The notes under the pieces were generated by a model. That model was not told the DNA's origin, searched no databases, and saw only the letters and a program-made list of their open reading frames with translations. From Candidatus Peregrinibacteria bacterium CG11_big_fil_rev_8_21_14_0_20_46_8 (GTDB taxonomy: Bacteria; Patescibacteriota; Gracilibacteria; UBA1369; UM-FILTER-53-11), in assembly GCA_002796025.1 (NCBI GenBank), contig PCVQ01000006.1:4657-14405 (forward strand): a stretch of DNA of 9,749 nt. The letters are read 5' to 3'. The translations under genes were made by a program, and so were the position numbers. This document shows, piece by piece, positions 5,387-9,749 of the stretch (the first letter of the stretch is position 1; each line of letters starts with the position of its first letter).

Positions 5387-7504
5387 GTGATCTTCCATGA
5401 TATTCGACAGCGCTTCTCAGATCGTATGCTCTCGTTGCGTGGGCTTTTGGGCACCGCAAAGCAGCCCCGCATTGTACAGCGCTCTTTGCACTCACCGCAA
5501 AATGCGGGCGACGGCATACTTCACAAGATAAAAAATCGCAACAATACGCTCATCCTGCCGACGTGGAACAGACGCAGCGACCTGGTCCGACAGCTTGGCA
5601 TCCTGTTGCTCACCGGCTTGGTTATCCTTATTGGCATACAAATCATCCATCTCTCGCAGCGCGGAATTCAGCTGGAACAGACAACGAGCGCAAATATTAT
5701 TCAAGGCTTTGGCGCGATTGCGCAAGGTGCAAGCTCCATAAACGAAAAACAGTTTAACGATTCGCAGGCAGCATTCTCACGTGCGCAACAGCACTTTGCA
5801 GATGCACAGCAGGATGCTTGGTTTTTACAGCCGGGCATTGTAACCAATTTATTTTCTGATCCGCGCTTAATTACTGCGCAAAATGTTTTACGCGCCGGCA
5901 CAAATCTGGCCCATGCCGGTGCCATTTTCTCAAAAATAAGCAGTGAACTTGCAACCATGCCGCGCGCTTTTTTTGCCGCACAAAATGTCTATTATGGAAG
6001 TTCGCGTCCCTCGCTTACGGCAAGATTGAGAAACAATCTCGAAGAGATGCGGCAAGCAGCCACACATCTTACGCTTTCGGCACAAGCACTCGAAAATATT
6101 CCCAAAAAATTTATTCCTGTAGAGCTGCGTGATCAGCTTGATTTTGCGCAGCGCGCCTTATATGCATTTTTAGAATTTCTTAACACGTTCGAAGAAGATA
6201 CTCCTGCAATGCTCAAGCTGCTTGGCGATAGTGCACCGCATACTTTTCTAATCTTATTACAAAACAATGCCGAGCTGCGGCCAACCGGCGGATTCATTGG
6301 CAACTACATAATTGCTGAAACAAATGATGGCTATCTTACTAAAAACGAGATGTTTGATGTCTATTTTTCTGATCATCAATTAAGCGAGATTGTAGAGCCT
6401 CCTGCGGAAATTCGGCACATTAACGAGCGCTGGTATCTGCGTGACTCAAACTACTCTGCACACTTCCCACTCTCTGCAGAAAAGGCTGCATGGTTTTTAG
6501 AAAAAGAGAATGGCCCGGGCGTCGATACCGTTATTGCGATCGACAAATCTCTGGTAGAAAAAATGCTGACGCTCACCGGCACTATTCATGTGCCGGAGAT
6601 CAATACAAATGTTTCAACACAAAATTTTACAACAGTTATGTCATTTCTTATTGAATCTAAATATTTTGGTCGCGAAGACCCGAAAGTAATTTTGAAGAAC
6701 TTTTTGCCGGCCTTCCAAGAAGAGCTTTTTGCAAAAGTGGATCCCCTGACGCTCGCTGCACTCCTTCGTGATGCAATTACAGAAAAACACATTCTCGCCT
6801 ATTCCAAAGATCCCGATGTGCAGAGTTTTTTTGAGCAACACAATCTTGCCGGACTTATGTACAAACCGGAGCCCAATGAAGATTATCTGAATATCGTGCA
6901 CACCTCAATCGGCGGTAACAAGAGCGACGACTACATGAGTGAATACATTTTGCACGACACCTATTTAAATGCCGATGGTACGTTAGAAAACGATTTAACA
7001 ATCACGCGCACACATCTTTGGAATGCACAAATAGAACAGGATATTCGCCGCACTACTGCCGCAATGGGTTTTGGAGAAATTTCCAATTTGCTTTATTCGA
7101 TTTTGGGACGCGCAACTAATTTTCACCGCCTGCGTATTTACGTGCCAAAAGGCAGCGAAGTGATTTCTACCAATGTACCGGATTTAGAAACGAAATTTGA
7201 TGAAGAAGTCGGCCTTACCTACTTTGCACTCCCATTCCAAGTGCCGCTCTCAAGTTCGGCCTCGATAAATATTCGCTACAAACTGCCGTTTACTATTAAC
7301 TTTAAACCGGCAAATGAGTATCGGCTAACTGCACAAAAACAGGCAGGCCAAGAGCGCATTACACTACAAAAGAGAATCTTTCCGGAGCGCGGCATGCAAG
7401 AGTACACCTCGTATCCTGAGGGTAGCGAAGATTTAGAGGGTATTTGGAAATATGAAGGACCGTTTACCGGCGACCTTCAATTGCGAAGTGTGTGGGGCAA
7501 GTAA
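5387..7504 (+). CDS. DUF4012 family membrane-anchored protein
   Basis: A 705-residue protein of the DUF4012 family. It has a basic N-terminal tail of about 65 residues, one hydrophobic span at about 69-88 (LGILLLTGLVILIGIQIIHL), then a helical, Gln/Ala-rich stretch (about 100-270) and the conserved region: the hallmark LLQNNAELRPTGGFIG at 290-305, WYLRDSNYSAHFPLSAEKA (349-367) and GVDTVIAIDKSLVEKML (378-394). Topology predicts most of the protein outside the cell membrane. The biochemical role of the family is not established; members often lie near polysaccharide and surface genes, which fits the glycosyltransferase and DUF3352-like gene here. The GTG start is chosen because an extended -10 ends 6 nt before it; ATG 5426 would shorten the tail by 13 residues. 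It converges on the 116-aa gene with a 9-bp gap and no terminator. Confidence 0.92.
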   Translation: MIFHDIRQRFSDRMLSLRGLLGTAKQPRIVQRSLHSPQNAGDGILHKIKNRNNTLILPTWNRRSDLVRQLGILLLTGLVILIGIQIIHLSQRGIQLEQTTSANIIQGFGAIAQGASSINEKQFNDSQAAFSRAQQHFADAQQDAWFLQPGIVTNLFSDPRLITAQNVLRAGTNLAHAGAIFSKISSELATMPRAFFAAQNVYYGSSRPSLTARLRNNLEEMRQAATHLTLSAQALENIPKKFIPVELRDQLDFAQRALYAFLEFLNTFEEDTPAMLKLLGDSAPHTFLILLQNNAELRPTGGFIGNYIIAETNDGYLTKNEMFDVYFSDHQLSEIVEPPAEIRHINERWYLRDSNYSAHFPLSAEKAAWFLEKENGPGVDTVIAIDKSLVEKMLTLTGTIHVPEINTNVSTQNFTTVMSFLIESKYFGREDPKVILKNFLPAFQEELFAKVDPLTLAALLRDAITEKHILAYSKDPDVQSFFEQHNLAGLMYKPEPNEDYLNIVHTSIGGNKSDDYMSEYILHDTYLNADGTLENDLTITRTHLWNAQIEQDIRRTTAAMGFGEISNLLYSILGRATNFHRLRIYVPKGSEVISTNVPDLETKFDEEVGLTYFALPFQVPLSSSASINIRYKLPFTINFKPANEYRLTAQKQAGQERITLQKRIFPERGMQEYTSYPEGSEDLEGIWKYEGPFTGDLQLRSVWGK

Positions 7505-7513
7505 GATTTAAGC

Positions 7514-7864
7514 TTAGCCGACTCGCTGCTCGTAATTATCATCCAATAGGCGTTGAATACGCCCGCCATATTGCTCACACCATCTATTAAGAACCTCCTC
7601 TAATAATTGCACATGTCTATCTTGCAGACGTTCGCGCATCTGTGCGCGCCTAACATCACCAAGAATCTTTTCCCGTACATCGTGCGCTGATGAACATAAA
7701 GAATTTCTACCAAGCATATCGCGAATGGAACTCGCTACGACATCGCCCCCGGAACCTGTCCCCTCGGCAAGGCGTAATCCGGCTTCCAAACTTTGAGCTA
7801 ACGATTTTTTCGCTGCTTCGGGCGGACACTTTAAAGTATCAACAATAGCACTTAAACATCTCAT
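7514..7864 (-). CDS. Hypothetical 116-aa protein
   Basis: No family recognised. It is probably mostly helical and cytoplasmic: amphipathic stretches around PPEAAKKSLAQSLEAGLRLAEG and EKILGDVRRAQMRERLQDRH flank a Gly/Ser-rich turn (GTGSGG), and the C-terminus is LLEEVLNRWCEQYGGRIQRLL. There are four cysteines without metal-site spacing. In-frame TTG 7870 and GTG 7867 lie just upstream, but ATG 7864 is preferred because it is 7 nt after a TATTAT -10 with a TTGACG -35. The gap to the miaB stop is 14 bp, so it may also be read from miaB transcripts. Evidence for being a gene is the strong promoter and full use of the space between miaB and the DUF4012 gene. Confidence 0.65.
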   Translation of the reverse strand: MRCLSAIVDTLKCPPEAAKKSLAQSLEAGLRLAEGTGSGGDVVASSIRDMLGRNSLCSSAHDVREKILGDVRRAQMRERLQDRHVQLLEEVLNRWCEQYGGRIQRLLDDNYEQRVG

Positions 7865-7871
7865 CACCAAT

Positions 7872-7899
7872 ATAATAATTAAATTACAGCTCCCGTCAA
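7872..7899 (-). promoter_or_regulatory. Promoter of the 116-aa gene (TTGACG-N16-TATTAT)
   Basis: On the minus strand TTGACG (7894-7899, 5/6) and TATTAT (7872-7877, 5/6) are 16 nt apart, and the -10 ends 7 nt before ATG 7864. The -35 is built from the Leu-Thr codons near the C-terminus of miaB, and the -10 starts 1 bp after the miaB stop codon. This gives the downstream gene its own start point within a co-directional cluster. Confidence 0.68.
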
Positions 7900-9324
7900 G
7901 TACCAGTCCCCAGCCTCCTCAACTTTAATCTGCACGAGCTCGCCGATCATTTTTTCCGTACCTTTAAACTGCGTACGCTTATAGTGCTCCGAGCGGCCTT
8001 CCAAACGTCCATCTTCCAACACGCGCTCAACCAAAACTTCGACGGTTTTGCCAACAAAGCGCTCATGCCCCTCACGCGAACACTGCTTCAAAATCTCATT
8101 TAATTCATGCCAACGCTTCTGCTTTATTTTCGACGGCACATCATCCTTCATCGTGCGATGCGCGGCAGTAAATTTTCGCATTGAGTACTGCGCAATAAAG
8201 GCCATATCCCAGCGAATCTCTTCGTACAGACTCAGCGTATCTTCAAACATCTCTTCGGTCTCGCCGCAAAAGCCGACGATAATATCGGTTGAGATCGCAC
8301 AGTCAGGAATGTGCTCGCGGATCTTTGCAATACGGTCAAGGTAGCGTTCGCGCGTGTACGGGCGATTCATACGTTTGAGCATTGCCGTAGAGCCGGACTG
8401 AATGGGAAGATGAATATAGGGCATCTGCGTCTCGAGTCGCGCAACCGCTTCAATTAAATCATCGGTCATATCTTTTGGATGCGGCGATGTCCAGCGAACG
8501 CGTTTAAGCCCACGGAATTTCATGCGATCTAACTCCTCTAACAGGCGCGTAAAATAGATCTTTTCGCCTTTTTTCAGTGGCGCAAAGCGCTTAGTAGCTC
8601 TGTCATCAAATGACAAACCATACGAATCTACCGTTTGGCCCAGCAGCGTAATCTCTTTACATCCCCGCGCAACCAGCTGTTCGCACTCGTCCAAAATTTC
8701 CTGCATCAGACGGCTCTTTTCGCGCCCGCGCGAAAACGGCACAATACAAAAGGCGCAAAACTTATCGCAGCCGTACGCGATTGGTACAAAGGCCTGCACA
8801 GTATTTGAATATTTTGGATTAATCTTAAAATAATTCTGGAGCGTTCCGGCATCAAACTCATCTGCAGCCTCATTTAAATCCAACTCAGGATCGAGCTCGC
8901 GCAATAAATCTGGCAGCTTTTGCAACTCATTAATTCGAAAAGTAATATCGATCTCTTCGTAATTTTTTACAATCCGGTCTTTTTTGCGGCTCACTTTCGA
9001 TGACGACTTGCGCACCATACAGCCGGTAATACCGATCTTCAATCGCGAATTCTTCTGCTTAAGCTCCTGAAAGTGAGGAAATAAACCGTACACACGATCC
9101 TCCGCCTTTTGGCGAATCGCACAGGTATTTAAAATAATAAAATCCGCCTCGACCTCATTTTCAGTGGGCGCATAGCCGATCTCTTCTAAGAGAGAGGCCA
9201 CACGCTCCGAGTCCGAGTAGTTAAACTGGCAGCCAAATGTTTTGACGTGGTATTTAAGGCGCCCGGTAGAATTTCTTGTCGCTTTACCACCGGACGCCTT
9301 CATTGTAATCATTGCAGATTGCAT
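7879..9324 (-). CDS. miaB: tRNA-2-methylthio-N6-dimethylallyladenosine synthase (MiaB)
   Basis: A radical-SAM methylthiotransferase that adds a methylthio group to (dimethylallyl)A37 of tRNAs reading U-starting codons. At 481 residues it is a normal length. The N-terminal UPF0004 domain carries the three auxiliary-cluster cysteines C32 (KTFGCQ), C68 (NTCAIR) and C102 (TGCMVR). The radical-SAM CxxxCxxC is C186, C190, C193 (YGCDKFCAFCIVPFSRG). TSPHPKDM, HLPIQSGS, MNRPYTRERY and DIIVGFCGET follow, and a C-terminal TRAM domain covers about 420-480. NTCAIR separates it from RimO and MtaB. The stretch usually reading YSPRPGTxA is QYSMRKFTAAH (379-389). The start at 9324 gives about 24 residues before the core; ATGs at 9312 and 9303 are alternatives, but the -10/-35 pair fits 9324. 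The upstream orphan stops 12 bp before it. The partner enzyme miaA is not in the window. Confidence 0.95.
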   Translation of the reverse strand: MQSAMITMKASGGKATRNSTGRLKYHVKTFGCQFNYSDSERVASLLEEIGYAPTENEVEADFIILNTCAIRQKAEDRVYGLFPHFQELKQKNSRLKIGITGCMVRKSSSKVSRKKDRIVKNYEEIDITFRINELQKLPDLLRELDPELDLNEAADEFDAGTLQNYFKINPKYSNTVQAFVPIAYGCDKFCAFCIVPFSRGREKSRLMQEILDECEQLVARGCKEITLLGQTVDSYGLSFDDRATKRFAPLKKGEKIYFTRLLEELDRMKFRGLKRVRWTSPHPKDMTDDLIEAVARLETQMPYIHLPIQSGSTAMLKRMNRPYTRERYLDRIAKIREHIPDCAISTDIIVGFCGETEEMFEDTLSLYEEIRWDMAFIAQYSMRKFTAAHRTMKDDVPSKIKQKRWHELNEILKQCSREGHERFVGKTVEVLVERVLEDGRLEGRSEHYKRTQFKGTEKMIGELVQIKVEEAGDWYLTGAVI

Positions 9325-9333
9325 CGTGGAGCT

Positions 9334-9362
9334 ATCTTACTGGCAATCACCGCTTGCTTCAA
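9334..9362 (-). promoter_or_regulatory. miaB promoter (TTGAAG-N17-TAAGAT)
   Basis: On the minus strand TTGAAG (9357-9362, 4/6) and TAAGAT (9334-9339, 5/6) are separated by 17 nt, and the -10 ends 9 nt before ATG 9324. The first three bases of the -10 are the TAA stop codon of the upstream gene. The -35 overlaps an 8-bp inverted repeat. Confidence 0.58.
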
Positions 9363-9749
9363 TAGAAGCAAGATCAGGGTCGGAAGCAAGATTTCCCATT
9401 GAATGCTGGCCCGTGATGGAGACACCTAGATCTCCAGTCATACACTCATTTGGAAATGGCGCATTTGGCCTCTGTTCTGGAACACGTACTGTAAGTACAC
9501 GAGCATTTTGACCTTCGCAAACCTCTCTCAAAAAATCAGCATGAGCAGCTGGATCTAAAATTACTGCCGCCTCACCTCCAGATTGGCCATTAATTCTACC
9601 TTGTGCTCGTATGGGGTCATCTAAATTAGGGTTAAGCCGCTCACTTTCCCAGCATTCACGAGCTGCCCGCATAATTCGTGCTGCAACCTCTTGGCATTCA
9701 AAAACAAGCGACCAAGGCTGACCAATTTTAGGCTCGAGGCATTGCTGTA
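9337..9749 (-). CDS. Hypothetical protein, 5' end outside window
   Basis: The frame is open to the right edge, giving at least 137 visible residues; the ATG at 9672 is therefore probably internal. No family recognised. The visible part starts with QQCLEPKIGQPWSLVFECQE, passes through a charged, probably helical segment (VAARIMRAARECWESERLNP), then EAAVILDPAAHADFLREVCEG and NARVLTVRVPEQRPN, and ends in a low-complexity acidic tail with LAS repeats and a final GDCQ. Six cysteines are spread along it without clear metal-binding spacing. There is no membrane segment in the part seen. The TAA stop doubles as the start of the miaB -10. It is supported as a gene by its uninterrupted frame, its fit with the minus-strand cluster and the lack of any better frame here; function unknown. 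Confidence 0.6.
   Translation of the reverse strand, partial: QQCLEPKIGQPWSLVFECQEVAARIMRAARECWESERLNPNLDDPIRAQGRINGQSGGEAAVILDPAAHADFLREVCEGQNARVLTVRVPEQRPNAPFPNECMTGDLGVSITGQHSMGNLASDPDLASIEASGDCQ
9353..9372. repeat. Perfect 8-bp inverted repeat over the miaB -35
   Basis: CTTGCTTC and GAAGCAAG are exact reverse complements separated by 4 nt (AATA on the plus strand). The repeat lies in the final codons of the right-edge orphan and covers the -35 of miaB. No T-run follows on either side, so it is not a typical intrinsic terminator. It could be an operator, an mRNA hairpin or chance. Confidence 0.5.
9365..9392. repeat. 10-bp direct repeat with 18-bp period
   Basis: GAAGCAAGAT occurs at 9365-9374 and again at 9383-9392. 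The 18-bp period keeps frame and encodes the near-repeat NLASDP-DLASIE in the right-edge orphan. The first copy also forms one arm of the inverted repeat. It may be a small internal duplication. Confidence 0.45.

Noticed and set aside
7496..7519. Imperfect hairpin at the DUF4012/116-aa convergent junction
   Set aside because: The stem is interrupted by a bulge and there is no T-run on either strand, so it does not qualify as a terminator.
9670..9672. ATG as the start of the right-edge orphan
   Set aside because: The frame continues without a stop for another 77 bases to the edge, and no -10 of the type seen at other genes lies 6-9 nt upstream.
1..9749. CRISPR arrays, tRNA/rRNA genes, transposases, riboswitches
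   Set aside because: No repeat-spacer pattern, cloverleaf or transposase-like frame was seen, and the intergenic gaps (9-54 bp) are too short for most RNA elements.
1..9749. UGA recoding
   Set aside because: All genes read through with the standard code and none requires a TGA as sense; Trp is encoded by TGG.

Overview
The window looks like a compact chromosomal segment of a Candidate Phyla Radiation (Patescibacteria) bacterium. The grounds are a very short alanyl-tRNA synthetase of the 'GGLADHSE…HTATHL / CGGPH' type, a DUF4012 membrane protein carrying the hallmark LLQNNAELRPTGGFIG motif next to a DUF3352-like membrane protein, minimal intergenic space, and small unrecognised genes between housekeeping genes. 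The phylum-level assignment is inference from protein style; no rRNA gene or other marker is present to fix the lineage.

Layout, left to right. A GT4-family glycosyltransferase, cut by the left edge, is followed on the same strand by NAD kinase (nadK). alaS faces nadK across 53 bp. alaS and a DUF3352-like membrane protein diverge from a 39-bp region holding two interleaved promoters. The DUF3352-like gene converges on a 91-aa orphan so tightly that a single TTAA supplies the stop codon on both strands. The orphan and the DUF4012 gene diverge from a 54-bp region with a second promoter pair. DUF4012 converges on a minus-strand series (138+ aa orphan cut by the right edge, then miaB, then a 116-aa orphan) that runs to position 7514. 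There are no tRNAs, rRNAs, CRISPR arrays, insertion sequences or gene-free stretches above 300 bp.

The genes are functionally mixed. NAD kinase makes NADP, AlaRS charges and proofreads tRNA-Ala, and MiaB thiomethylates A37 of tRNAs. The glycosyltransferase and the two single-span membrane proteins (DUF3352, DUF4012) plausibly serve the cell surface. Three small proteins have no recognised role.

The most interesting signal is in expression rather than protein content. All seven genes whose 5' ends are visible have a sigma70-type -10 hexamer ending 6-9 nt before the start codon, and none has a Shine-Dalgarno sequence, so the transcripts should be leaderless or nearly so. The promoters split into two kinds: four have an extended -10 (TGn) and no good -35, and three have a plain -10 and a good -35 at 16-17 nt. 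At each co-directional junction the promoter lies on or beside the stop codon of the upstream gene. All nine stop codons are TAA.
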